NCBI GenBank assembly: GCA_012960475.1
Contig: DUBE01000018.1
Location: forward strand, 1 to 37,535
Source: Planctomycetota bacterium
GTDB taxonomy: Bacteria > Planctomycetota > UBA1135 > GCA-002686595
Reading direction: 5' to 3'
DNA length: 37,535 bases
Below the pieces are notes generated by a model that saw only the letters and a program-made list of their open reading frames with translations, did not search any database and had not been told where the DNA came from. This document shows positions 1 through 8,922 of the stretch, piece after piece; positions within the stretch are counted from its first letter, which is position 1; each line of letters opens with the position of its first letter. Position numbers and translations under genes: made by a program.

Positions 1-830
1 ACGGCGCTGGCAGGCACCGCGTTGATGCGGTAGTGGAGCGTGCGTCCCGTTTGGTTGTCGATGGTCTTGGACACCGACACCTGCACACCGATGACTTGTC
101 CCTTGGAGTTGAGTATGGGACCTCCGCTCATGCCTCCCACTGGAGGAAAGCCCGCAAGGGGAGCGAGTGTCATGGCCTTCGCATCCAGTACGGATCCCAC
201 GACCAGCATGGGGGCGAGCGCGCTCCCCGCCGATTCCGTCTGGGCATCACCCTTGCGAAAGGGCAGCACCTCGCCCTCTTCGTTCAGACCCACCATGGCG
301 GGATAACCGAAGAAGATAGCGGTCTCTCCCTCGGTTGCGTTTCCCAGCTTGATGGGGGAGTTCTTGCGCGCTGGAGCATCTTTGCCCAGCAGGATGCGTA
401 GAAGCGTCCAGTCCTCCGTTCCCTGTCGATCCACCTCGGCGCGTAGCACGCGCCCATTTGATTGCGTCAGGAGGATCTTCGATATATCGCCCGTGATATT
501 CTCGTGCAGTACATGCTTGGCGGTCAGGACCTGGCTGTCTCCCAGCAGGATCCCTGTGCCATGATTCGAACTGTAGGACTCTTCGCTTGCCGAGTGCTGG
601 ACCTCGATTCGCACCACCCACTGCTGCAACTCTTCAAGTCGATCTGCGAATTCAGGCGTGTGCTCTTTCAGATAGGTCGCGCTCAACGAGCTCCCGTGTT
701 CGAAGAGATAGTCTTCGTCGATGAACCAGTGTTTGTCCAAGTTCGGATACAGCATACCCGCCAGACACAATGCACCTGATGCGATCGTTGCAATGGCCCA
801 CTTCATCTTGAATCGTCGGATACGCGTCAT
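1..830 (-). CDS. Secreted/anchored trypsin-like serine protease, C-terminus cut by the window edge
   Basis: About 276 codons are readable and the frame is still open at base 1, so the C-terminus lies outside. The chosen ATG (828-830) gives MTRIRRFK followed by a hydrophobic segment at residues 10-27, a signal peptide or anchor; an internal ATG at 804-806 is the alternative. The chymotrypsin-fold catalytic triad is visible: His106 in TAKHVL after GTGILLG, Asp140 in EDWTLL, and Ser235 in GGMSGGP. This is the pattern of S1 proteases related to HtrA/DegP. Whether a PDZ domain follows cannot be seen. It probably acts outside the cytoplasmic membrane. The frame lies on the strand opposite to apparent open frames at 33-779, which I treat as shadows. 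Substrate unknown; the triad makes the family call firm. Confidence 0.85.
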   Translation of the reverse strand, partial: MTRIRRFKMKWAIATIASGALCLAGMLYPNLDKHWFIDEDYLFEHGSSLSATYLKEHTPEFADRLEELQQWVVRIEVQHSASEESYSSNHGTGILLGDSQVLTAKHVLHENITGDISKILLTQSNGRVLRAEVDRQGTEDWTLLRILLGKDAPARKNSPIKLGNATEGETAIFFGYPAMVGLNEEGEVLPFRKGDAQTESAGSALAPMLVVGSVLDAKAMTLAPLAGFPPVGGMSGGPILNSKGQVIGVQVSVSKTIDNQTGRTLHYRINAVPASA

Positions 831-1058
831 GCGATATTCATTGTTCAAAAGGGCGCTGTAGTGTCCAGTTCATTTTCCTGAGAATGGGTTGCGACCTTTG
901 CTCTCCTTGAAAGGAGGTTGCGGGTGCTCAAGGCTGGGACATGTGGCAGGTTTCTGCTTGCAAGAGAGGCCTCTGCCGCCGCAAGGCGTCGACATCGGCG
1001 AGTACGCCCACCGTCAACCCCTATGCGCTCCCGCTCGCGGTCCAGGCGTTCAGCGTCT

Positions 1059-2132
1059 TCACTTGGACTTCTGAGCCTTGCCCTCGAGGAGTTCCGCCAT
1101 CGCCCGTCCCAGGGCGTCGCCGACTTCCATGTAGGTCTCGGCGTTGTGGTTGTAGTGGTAGCCCTTGTTGTTTGGAGAGACATCACTCTCACGCCACAAG
1201 GGCCGGGCCTCGATCGCCCTTACATTGCCCTTGAACTCCTTGTACTTTCCCTTTTCGCCATCGACGGCGAGCTGGGCCTCGGCGACGGTCAGGCCGTGGC
1301 TCTTGAGGTTCTCTCCACCGAAAGCGATGGTCGCGAGCACGAAGTTCGCCTCGGGTGCGTCGAAGTCCTTGCGCAGGGTCTTGATGAAGTGCACCAGGTT
1401 CTGCTCGTAGCGGCTCGCGTGGGCTGCGTTCTGGTCCTTGTGCCCTTGCCAGAAGACGAATCCGGCCACCTCGTAACCCTGGCCCTTGTATTCCGGGTAG
1501 TACTTCGAGAGGTTCGCCAAGACCTCTTTGGCGTTTCCAGTATCCGTGTCGTACTGCTTGCCGGCGTACCAGTTGATTGGTTTCGGTTCTGTGCCTTTGT
1601 CCCATGAGAGGGGGGATTCCTTGTAGCCAGCGTAGATCTTTCCATCGAATTCGTACTGCTTGCTGCCGGGGGGCAACAGATCCCAGCCCAGGCTGCGGTT
1701 GCCGATACAGGCCTTGAGGATGAGGACGGGCTCTTCATGGATATGCCCCATGATGTGACCAAATTGCAGTTCGACGCCGATGAAGCGGCCCTGGACGGTA
1801 TGTGGGTGCTGTCGGTTCTCCACAGTTGTCTGCACATAATGCACGTCGCGACGCACGGTCCAGTTGCCTTCCTGGTCGAGAAGGTGCGGGTACTTGCCCT
1901 CCTTCTGGGTCAGGTACTGCAGGGTGCCCTTTGTTTCCAGAGGTTGCACCTGGCCACGGCCGAGCATGTTGGACTGGCCCAAGAGGATGTACACCTTGAC
2001 GGGTTTCTCTTGGCTCGCCGACTTGCCATCGGGGTCTGGCAATTGGTCGGGTACTTGTGTGGCCAGGGCAGGAGCGCTGAGAAGCAAGAGCAATTGTGCT
2101 GCGAGGAGGAGGGAGGCGGCTGTGCGTATCAT
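1059..2132 (-). CDS. Secreted sialate O-acetylesterase-like (SASA, SGNH fold) carbohydrate esterase
   Basis: This 357-residue protein starts with a signal peptide (residues 1-25, ending APALA). The family hallmark follows: GQSNM at 52-56, with Ser54 as the expected nucleophile. A WQGHKDQ block in the middle resembles the WHQGE block of the family. A C-terminal HYNHN motif (His326) is the probable catalytic His. These features place it in the SASA/DUF303 group that includes carbohydrate esterase family 6, enzymes that remove acetyl groups from sugars. With the neighbouring esterase, DUF1080 protein and sulfatase it probably helps strip substituents from extracellular polysaccharide. It is a single-domain protein, unlike the tandem esterase upstream at 2260-3903. 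The 127-base gap to that gene leaves co-transcription open. The exact substrate cannot be read from sequence. Confidence 0.85.
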   Translation of the reverse strand: MIRTAASLLLAAQLLLLLSAPALATQVPDQLPDPDGKSASQEKPVKVYILLGQSNMLGRGQVQPLETKGTLQYLTQKEGKYPHLLDQEGNWTVRRDVHYVQTTVENRQHPHTVQGRFIGVELQFGHIMGHIHEEPVLILKACIGNRSLGWDLLPPGSKQYEFDGKIYAGYKESPLSWDKGTEPKPINWYAGKQYDTDTGNAKEVLANLSKYYPEYKGQGYEVAGFVFWQGHKDQNAAHASRYEQNLVHFIKTLRKDFDAPEANFVLATIAFGGENLKSHGLTVAEAQLAVDGEKGKYKEFKGNVRAIEARPLWRESDVSPNNKGYHYNHNAETYMEVGDALGRAMAELLEGKAQKSK

Positions 2133-2259
2133 GGGGAGGGTGTGTTGAGGACTTGGGATGTGGGTGTTTTGGATCTTACGGGAGAGCGTCTCTCATAGGG
2201 CTGATTGGTTGACCTGCAGATCACGGAGATCAGGTTTCACGCGCTCGTCCTAGTTTACC

Positions 2260-3903
2260 TTACTCATGATCCAGCCAGCTCTTGGCGAGTTCTTCTCCCA
2301 GTGCGATGACACCCTTGGTGTCCAGAACCAGTTTCTTTTCCTGGGACGGAAGACTGAAGGCTTTGACGTGGATCAGGTAGGGGTCAGCGGCGGCGACATC
2401 GGCGATCTTGGCGGTGACATCGATCTCGTTGACCTGTTTGTCGTCCGTCGGCGGCTGCTGGCTGACAAACCAGCGCAGCTGCGGGAGACCCAGGTCCTCC
2501 CGGCTCTGATTCACGAGTGACTGCAGCCTCTTGGATGCACCCCTCCTGAATGGACCCCATGACATGTCGTTCTCGCCCAGGTGATAGAAGATCCCGGCCA
2601 GTTCGACCTCCTGACCGCGGTCTGTGATCTGTTGCATGGATTCCTGGATGAACTTCAGGAAGCCCGGGTACAGGTTGCGGGTTTCTGCTTCGCTGCCTTC
2701 AGGGGTCCAGTCGATGATCTGCGAGCCGCTGTGGGTGAACTTCGCAATGGCGATGGGGTCCCTGACTTTCTTTGTGAGTGCAGCGCCGAAGCTCAGCTCG
2801 GGGCCAAAAGTGTCGTAGAAGCCGGCGGGTCCCAGGGGCTCCCATCCGTCGGACTTCTTGTAGCCTCCGCCGATGCTGTAGCGATAGGCGATCCGGTGGT
2901 TGTCCTTGAGCAGCGAGGATTTTCCCCTCAGCATCTTGAGCTCCTGGACAAAGGCTCGCTCGCCTTCCATGTTGCGGTGTCCGGCGAGCACAAAGAGCTT
3001 CACCTTGCGGCCTTCTGGATAGGGCCAGGACTTGAGCGGACGATCCGCGCTGCGTGGCTTGTCGATCTTCTTCAGGTAGGCATCGGCGTAGTTGACTCCG
3101 TGTTCGAGCTGACCCAGGGTCCCGTAGTGATAGTGCAGGCCCACGCCTCCGCCTATCTCCACGCCCACATGGGATGTGGGGACATAGTCCGCAAGCGGGT
3201 CGGACTCGGTGACAAATCTCTGGCCAATGCTGATCGCATGCATGCGGGGGCGCAGGTCCATGCCCCAGATGGTCTTGGTGCAGAGCTCGCCGATGAAGAA
3301 AGGCAGGTCGGGCACCTTGAGATCGCGCCGCCAGCACGCCAGGAAGTTTTTCAGGTTCTGGCCATAGGCGGGCATGTACCCCTTTTCAAACATGTCGTTC
3401 TCGCCCTGGTGCCACATGAAGCCCTCGATCCGGTAGGGGATCTTTTTCTTGTCCAGCGCGGCAAGCGAGGAGCGGATCCAATCCAATGCGAGGGGATACA
3501 TCTTGAAGCCGCTGGGATCGTCCGGATTCCAGTCTCCTCCCAGGTGCGTGCCTCCGGCCGCGATCTTGATGATTGCTATGGGAGCCTTGATGTTCTCGTC
3601 GAGCGTTCGGGCGAAGCTCAGCTCTGGACCGATCACATTATTGACGGGGGCGAGTGGGACCCAGCCGTCGGAGCGGTGCTTGTCCTCTCGGCCGATGCAG
3701 TAGGAAAACAGCACCTTGTTCTGTGGCTGTTCCAGCCCCTCGAAAGGCGGAAACTTGTGGACATCCGCGGCCTTCGAGTCGGATCCCACCATGTTGGACT
3801 GGCCTGCAAAGATGAAGACCCGCAGGGTCTTGTTGTCCTCTTGGGCAGATGCGGTGCTCGCGCATGCGCAAAGGATGGTCAGGGTGAGGAGGAAGTCATG
3901 CAT
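2260..3903 (-). CDS. Secreted tandem SASA-domain protein with a degenerate second domain
   Basis: Two SGNH/SASA domains occupy about residues 25-290 and 300-545 of a 547-residue protein. I start it at the ATG 3901-3903, which gives a clean signal peptide (MHDFLLTLTILCACASTASA); the frame extends 13 codons upstream to a TTG that would bury it. Domain 1 looks active: GQSNM with Ser36, a WHQGEND block at 164-170, and HYHYG (His259) near its end. Domain 2 keeps the fold signatures (YHLGEND at 440-446) but has GHRNM at 308-312, so Arg replaces the nucleophile, and the His block has become LVLDTKG. Domain 2 is therefore probably non-catalytic, perhaps binding sugar or stabilising the pair. It likely acts on acetylated glycans outside the membrane, with the neighbouring genes. 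Confidence 0.85.
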   Translation of the reverse strand: MHDFLLTLTILCACASTASAQEDNKTLRVFIFAGQSNMVGSDSKAADVHKFPPFEGLEQPQNKVLFSYCIGREDKHRSDGWVPLAPVNNVIGPELSFARTLDENIKAPIAIIKIAAGGTHLGGDWNPDDPSGFKMYPLALDWIRSSLAALDKKKIPYRIEGFMWHQGENDMFEKGYMPAYGQNLKNFLACWRRDLKVPDLPFFIGELCTKTIWGMDLRPRMHAISIGQRFVTESDPLADYVPTSHVGVEIGGGVGLHYHYGTLGQLEHGVNYADAYLKKIDKPRSADRPLKSWPYPEGRKVKLFVLAGHRNMEGERAFVQELKMLRGKSSLLKDNHRIAYRYSIGGGYKKSDGWEPLGPAGFYDTFGPELSFGAALTKKVRDPIAIAKFTHSGSQIIDWTPEGSEAETRNLYPGFLKFIQESMQQITDRGQEVELAGIFYHLGENDMSWGPFRRGASKRLQSLVNQSREDLGLPQLRWFVSQQPPTDDKQVNEIDVTAKIADVAAADPYLIHVKAFSLPSQEKKLVLDTKGVIALGEELAKSWLDHE

Positions 3904-4040
3904 GGTGAGTCTCAGCGGGGGCGTGAGGTTTTGATCCGACAATCTGTAGAGCGTACAGCAGAGGTCACACTCAGCGCCATCGGTTCAGCGGAGCTGTAAC
4001 TTGGCAGACCGGGCGAAAGGTGTTCTTGTCCCGTGCACCT

Positions 4041-7000
4041 CTACTTCAGCTGATGAATCGTGTTGTGGATTGTTCCTTGAATCCGCTCACCATCTGCGGT
4101 CAAAAGCTCGTAGCGGATTTCCATGCACCAGGTGGGTTCGATGTCAGGAACTTCGAGCTGGATACTTTTGCCGTCGGACGACAGCTTGGCGGACGAGACC
4201 TGCAGGTCCCGTTCGTTCAGGTGTGGTGAGCCGTAGTTCCTTGTTCGCTTCAGATCCCAGATCTTCAGTTGGTAGTTCGTGGTCAAGCTGGCGGCGCCTG
4301 GATCAAGCGTGTCACTGAAGCCAAGGGTGAGACCCGTTTTGGTCGCGCTCAGCTCAACCGGCAAGTGCACGGGAGCACCCGTGTAGCGCAGGCGATAGAG
4401 GCCGCCGGGTTGATGTTTGTTCCCCGCCCAGGCGAACATGCCGGCAAGGTAGAGTTGGCCATCCCTGGGATGGAATCGACCACGCATGATGCCGGTTGGA
4501 AAGTCACGGATAGGAAGGGCGCACATGCCTCCCTGCATCTGACCGCCTACCTCTTCGTGTGGCACGACGAATACTTTGCCGGCGCCATAGGAGACATTGA
4601 GCAGTTTCCCCTGGAGTGCACCCCACTTGGGACTGTCAATCCAAAGGAGTTCACCCGGTGAACGATCAAAGCTATTGGTGATCCAGACCAGGGGCTGGTC
4701 CATTGCGGCGTCAGATTCGTCGGTCACGTCGTGGTAGCCGTACATGTTTCCATAGAACCCTCCCGGCTTGACATAGTTGATGCGATTCTTCGGGTTCCAG
4801 TGCCCCTCCTGATCAGTGACTATGAAGGTGCCGTCTGGATTGATGCAGACACCATTTGCAGCGCGGAATCCGTTGGCAACTATTTCGGTGCGCTGCCCGT
4901 CCTTGCTCACCCGTAGCAATGTGCCGTGCTGAGGTACGAGCGCGGGAAGTGCGTGGCGTGCTGACTTCGCGTACAAGAGGTTGCCGTCTGCATCGCTTTG
5001 CAGGCCCATTGCGAATTCATGGAAGTGGTCCGTGACCTGGTGGTCATTGTTGAAGCACTCGTACCAGTCGATCTCCTCATCACCATTCAGATCGTGCAGG
5101 ATCACGATCTGGTCCCTGCATGTGACATGGATTCTTCCTCGCAGAAGCTTCACGCCCAGGGGCTGAAACAGGCCAGAGGCAATTCGGTGCCAGGTGACTG
5201 CAACGGTTTGTGGACCGTCCCCGCTCGTTTCTTCGGGGAGCGAATTGAGCCCGGACACCTTCCAAATGCTCCCATCCCAGGTGCTGACGATGGCGGTGTC
5301 GCCCTTGTCTGTGAAATCAAAGCCCGTGAGCCGTAGACGACAGGACCAAGGATTGTCTGTTGGACGCTTGAGTACGTCGACGGCGAAGGGCCCCTTGTTC
5401 GAGTCGATAATGGCTTCAGCTGTCAGGACTTGCGCCCAGCGCGAAGGCCCACCCTTTGTCTTGGGGGTGAGGTCGCGCGCGGGAATGTCGATCACCACCT
5501 CATTGGCCATGGTCTTTGCGTTGTTCAGATCTTGGCTGCTGGCAAACCAGAGCGTGAACATCCGATCGTCCGTGCCCGCAGGGATGTGCAGGCGCAGATC
5601 GCCGTTACTGGAATCCCAGTGCATTCCGTTCACTTGTCCTTCGACACCTGCGACCGTTATTCCTGACTCGCCGGCAGAGCTGTTGGAACTGGATCCCTCC
5701 AGGACCGAGAGATGATGCCCGCCTTTCGTCTCGTCCTGGACTTTTCCATCGATGTTCAAGTCCAGGTTCCAGTATCCACTTGGTTCAGTGCCAACTGCAG
5801 GGCTACCGATCGCCCAGTCTTGGACTTCTTCCCTTTCGAGGGCGGAATTGAAAAAGCGGACTTCAGAAATCCTGCCCTCGAAGAAGGTAGGGTCTGGGAA
5901 ATTGGTTGCCGTGTAGCCGATACGCAGCACTGGGTCATCCAGATTCGCCTTGCGCTGCAGGTGCCCGAGAAGCGGGTCCGGTTCTCCGTCTACGAAGAAC
6001 TGAATTTCTCCCGAGTCCTCGCGGTACCGGATAGCAACATCGTGCCACTGCTCGTCCGCGACAGTTTGGCTTCCCCGAAAGGCTCCGACCCAGCCGATGT
6101 CCAGCGTCAGGCGCCCTCCCCGCACGAACCAGGTCAGACCGTCAGAAACCCACTCGGATTGGTTGGCGGTCTGGGCCATGATCGTGCCGTCTTGACCCGT
6201 CTTGATGCGCGCCATCATGGTGAAGTCGCCTGTTCCTAGATTTAGGCCGGTGGCGTCTTCGAGTTCCAGGTAGGTAGCCCCTTCGAAGCGAAGAGCTTCT
6301 GTGGGAGCCTCTGTGTTCGTCGGAGGCCCCGGGTTTTCATCGAGCTGACCGAACCAGGCCGTGAGGCCTCTTGTGTCCAAGCTGGCGAGAGGGTCATTCC
6401 TATGGGCGACTTGGAGGATGAGGGGCTCGTCGCGGGCACCCACATTGAAGGTGCGCGTGAAGACTGGCCCACGGTCGCTGGGGAGGACTCCCGGCAGCTC
6501 CAGGATTCGTGTCCCGCCCACGGTGTACTCGATGACCGTATCCGGGCCGTGGTAGTACATACCTCGATACTGGGCCCAGTCCCGGGCCAGCGGGCCGTAA
6601 GGTTGGCCATCTCGTCCGACCAATCGTGTGTCTTCGAAGCTTCCATCGCTGGGGCGGCCCCAACCAGGACCGGTCGGATTCGAGAGATGCAGGTCGCCGG
6701 CAAGCCGAGGGTGGATGGCATGCTTGCCGTTGAAGTGGATGCTGTTCCAATCGATAAACTCTTCGCCGCTCCAGGCCGCCGCCACGCGCAGGGTGTCGAA
6801 ATCGAAGACCATCCAATAGCGCCCCTGGGCCACGCCCCCCGGGCCCGCATCGAGGCGGATCGCATTGCCCTTGTAGGCAAAGTTCTTGCCGTCATTGCCG
6901 ATCTCCATGGTCATGACCTGGTTCGGTCCGTAGTCCATCTGTAGCCACTCAGATCGATCTGGCGGATGAGGACCCCGGGACGAGCCTTCGGGAAGGAGTG

Positions 7001-7973
7001 AGAGGTAGGCCTGCTCCACCTTGAAGTACTGGGAGGGGTTGTGCTCCCGCAGGTACTCTTGGCGGATGTAGTGAATGACGTCGTACTTCTCTGACGGCAC
7101 CATTTGGGTTTGGGCGACCATCATCCCAAAGCCCTCGGTCAGAGTGCGGTACATGGTGAAAGGGTCAGAACCGTTCTTGAAAGGCTGGGAGGCAAATTTG
7201 AGCGAGGTCGGGAGAGATCCCTCTCGGTCTCGGGTACCGTGGCAATTGACGCAAGAGCTGTTGTAGATTTCTTCGCCGCGCTGAAATGCCCCCTCATCGA
7301 AATCCCCAATGAAGCCAGCGTGGTCGATGTCGCTCTCATAATCGGGGAGCGCCCGCTGGGCATAGAGGGATGGGTTGGGCTCCAGCTCCCGTGCGCGGGC
7401 GCTTCCTCCGTCGCGCAATTCGATCAGGTATCGAACCAGGTCCAAGAACTGCTGCTTGCTCGCGAGAACACTGACGAGCCCAGAAGGCATCAGGGAGAGA
7501 GAGCTCTGGCGGTAAGAATCCAACTCCTCGCGTAGGAAGCGTACCTCCTTGTAGTTGCGCGAGGAGTCACGGATCAGCACTGACTCGGTATCTTCAGATA
7601 CGAGCAGGCCCGTGACCAATTCTCCATCCGACTCGAGCAGGACGACCTCGTATCCCTTTCGAATGACCTGCGAGGGATTGAGGATGGATTCAATCAGCTG
7701 TTCGTCGGTTACTTCATCGGCAAGAGCGGTCAGGTCCGGACCGAGTCGGTTCGCGGCCTCGTCAGGGATGTGGCAACGGGTACACGCAAGGTCCCGCTGG
7801 TAGAAGACGACCGCTCCCCGTTCTGCGTCACCCAAGCGCCTCGCTTCTTCTGCCAGGTCTGTTGGAGAGACTCCTGTTAGTTGTGATTCAAGGTCCTGTG
7901 CCGCCCAAGAATCGCCATTCAGAAGCAACAGGACCGCAAGAAGCAGCACCAGGGAGGTGATTGGTTGACGCAT
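4041..7973 (-). CDS. Large exported PVC-type haem c protein with DUF6797-like, LamG-like and beta-propeller regions
   Basis: This 1310-residue protein begins with a signal peptide (1-25). Residues 55-190 match the planctomycete/verrucomicrobial haem-binding domain (TIGR02603-like) with CTRCH at 64-68. A second c-type site, CVNCH, lies at 241-245. Residues about 355-540 resemble DUF6797. Residues about 570-735 look like a concanavalin A-like (LamG) sugar-binding fold with a recognisable WHDVAIRY strand. From about 880 to 1210 comes a sorbosone/glucose-dehydrogenase-like propeller (NGVCINPDG, PGELLWIDSP). Such proteins are abundant in Planctomycetota and are thought to oxidise sugars outside the membrane, passing electrons through haem; that role is inference. 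It starts 24 bases after the DUF1080 gene ends, so the two are probably one operon. No Shine-Dalgarno is obvious. Confidence 0.85.
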   Translation of the reverse strand: MRQPITSLVLLLAVLLLLNGDSWAAQDLESQLTGVSPTDLAEEARRLGDAERGAVVFYQRDLACTRCHIPDEAANRLGPDLTALADEVTDEQLIESILNPSQVIRKGYEVVLLESDGELVTGLLVSEDTESVLIRDSSRNYKEVRFLREELDSYRQSSLSLMPSGLVSVLASKQQFLDLVRYLIELRDGGSARARELEPNPSLYAQRALPDYESDIDHAGFIGDFDEGAFQRGEEIYNSSCVNCHGTRDREGSLPTSLKFASQPFKNGSDPFTMYRTLTEGFGMMVAQTQMVPSEKYDVIHYIRQEYLREHNPSQYFKVEQAYLSLLPEGSSRGPHPPDRSEWLQMDYGPNQVMTMEIGNDGKNFAYKGNAIRLDAGPGGVAQGRYWMVFDFDTLRVAAAWSGEEFIDWNSIHFNGKHAIHPRLAGDLHLSNPTGPGWGRPSDGSFEDTRLVGRDGQPYGPLARDWAQYRGMYYHGPDTVIEYTVGGTRILELPGVLPSDRGPVFTRTFNVGARDEPLILQVAHRNDPLASLDTRGLTAWFGQLDENPGPPTNTEAPTEALRFEGATYLELEDATGLNLGTGDFTMMARIKTGQDGTIMAQTANQSEWVSDGLTWFVRGGRLTLDIGWVGAFRGSQTVADEQWHDVAIRYREDSGEIQFFVDGEPDPLLGHLQRKANLDDPVLRIGYTATNFPDPTFFEGRISEVRFFNSALEREEVQDWAIGSPAVGTEPSGYWNLDLNIDGKVQDETKGGHHLSVLEGSSSNSSAGESGITVAGVEGQVNGMHWDSSNGDLRLHIPAGTDDRMFTLWFASSQDLNNAKTMANEVVIDIPARDLTPKTKGGPSRWAQVLTAEAIIDSNKGPFAVDVLKRPTDNPWSCRLRLTGFDFTDKGDTAIVSTWDGSIWKVSGLNSLPEETSGDGPQTVAVTWHRIASGLFQPLGVKLLRGRIHVTCRDQIVILHDLNGDEEIDWYECFNNDHQVTDHFHEFAMGLQSDADGNLLYAKSARHALPALVPQHGTLLRVSKDGQRTEIVANGFRAANGVCINPDGTFIVTDQEGHWNPKNRINYVKPGGFYGNMYGYHDVTDESDAAMDQPLVWITNSFDRSPGELLWIDSPKWGALQGKLLNVSYGAGKVFVVPHEEVGGQMQGGMCALPIRDFPTGIMRGRFHPRDGQLYLAGMFAWAGNKHQPGGLYRLRYTGAPVHLPVELSATKTGLTLGFSDTLDPGAASLTTNYQLKIWDLKRTRNYGSPHLNERDLQVSSAKLSSDGKSIQLEVPDIEPTWCMEIRYELLTADGERIQGTIHNTIHQLK

Positions 7974-7997
7974 CGCGATTGGATTCGGCCCTGTTCC

Positions 7998-8723
7998 CTA
8001 CAGTTCTCGTATCCAGATGTTCCTGTAGCGCACGGGATTCCCGTGGTCTTGAAGATAGAGAGGTCCCCGGGTTGGGCCTTCAGCTTGCATGGCAGCGGTT
8101 GTAGTCCCGCTGACCGTCGCGTGGTCTTGGATGAGAACCCCATTGTGAAAAACGGTCAGCGTTGCCCCGCTGGTCTTGTTTGCGCTCTCATCAAAGCGCG
8201 CACCTCGGAAGACAATGTCATAGCTCTGCCATTCACCGGGCTTGCGGCATGCGTTCCGGAGGGGTGGATGCTGACCATAAATGGCACCGCACTGTCCATT
8301 GGGGTAGGTCTCGTTCTCGAAAGAGTCGAGGATTTGAACTTCGTAGCGCGCTTGCAGGTAGACACCACTATTGCCGCGACCTTGACCAGAACCCTGGGGG
8401 GTCGAAGGCGTGGCGAATTCTAGATGGAGTTGAATGTCTCCGAATTCCTGCTTGCTGACAACAGGGCCTTGTCCACGCACAGCGAGCATCACGCCTTCCT
8501 GCACTTTCCAACCTGCGGCATCACCGCCGGGCTTGGACCAGTTGCTCAAGTCCGTTCCATCGAAGAGAACCGTGGCGTCCGATGGGGGAGCGGTTCCCAA
8601 CCCAGGTGTGATGACGGTCGGGTGTTGAGCGTCCTGTAGATTGGGTTGCCCACACAGGGCCGCGACGGTGGCGGCAGCAAGCAAGGGAGTCAATGCTGTT
8701 GTGAACCAGTATCTCTTGATCAT
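7998..8723 (-). CDS. Secreted DUF1080 (3-keto-disaccharide hydrolase-like) protein
   Basis: The 241-residue protein has an N-terminal signal peptide (MIKRYWF, then a hydrophobic stretch to about residue 25). The body is one DUF1080 domain with typical blocks: VLFDGTDLSNW, GNSGVYLQ, YEVQILDSF, GEWQSYDI and the closing VRYRNIWIREL. Pfam PF06439 is now called 3-keto-disaccharide hydrolase after members that cleave 3-keto-glycosides; the fold is concanavalin A-like. The start is supported by a GGAG about eight bases upstream of ATG 8721-8723. The gene lies immediately upstream of the large haem protein and is divergent from the sulfatase, which suits a joint role in extracellular sugar breakdown. 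The substrate cannot be predicted. Confidence 0.88.
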   Translation of the reverse strand: MIKRYWFTTALTPLLAAATVAALCGQPNLQDAQHPTVITPGLGTAPPSDATVLFDGTDLSNWSKPGGDAAGWKVQEGVMLAVRGQGPVVSKQEFGDIQLHLEFATPSTPQGSGQGRGNSGVYLQARYEVQILDSFENETYPNGQCGAIYGQHPPLRNACRKPGEWQSYDIVFRGARFDESANKTSGATLTVFHNGVLIQDHATVSGTTTAAMQAEGPTRGPLYLQDHGNPVRYRNIWIREL

Positions 8724-8922
8724 ATTGGGGCTCCGTAGTGGTAGATGAATTCCTACCTTAGCGTGGAATTACCACTCACACGAAAGTTGCCTGGCGATTT
8801 CATCTCCTCCCGATGCCGAAGCCAACCAGGAGAACCGATCTTGTGCTACCATTTCGACCAAGATGAGCAGAACCGCACTCACCCGGTGCATGCCCAAAGA
8901 GGCAGATCGAGGGCTTTTTCCT
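8724..8922. promoter_or_regulatory. Divergent intergenic region between DUF1080 gene and sulfatase gene
   Basis: These 199 bases separate two genes that read away from each other, so both promoters must lie here or inside the genes. I see no convincing sigma-70 boxes or operator palindrome. Ribosome-binding sites are visible at both ends: GGAG before the DUF1080 ATG, and GAGGG about ten bases before the sulfatase ATG at 8923. Confidence 0.4.

Noticed and set aside
2581..3999. Long plus-strand frame of 472 codons opposite the tandem esterase
   Set aside because: It is antisense to a gene with clear family motifs; composition and lack of any motif mark it as a shadow.
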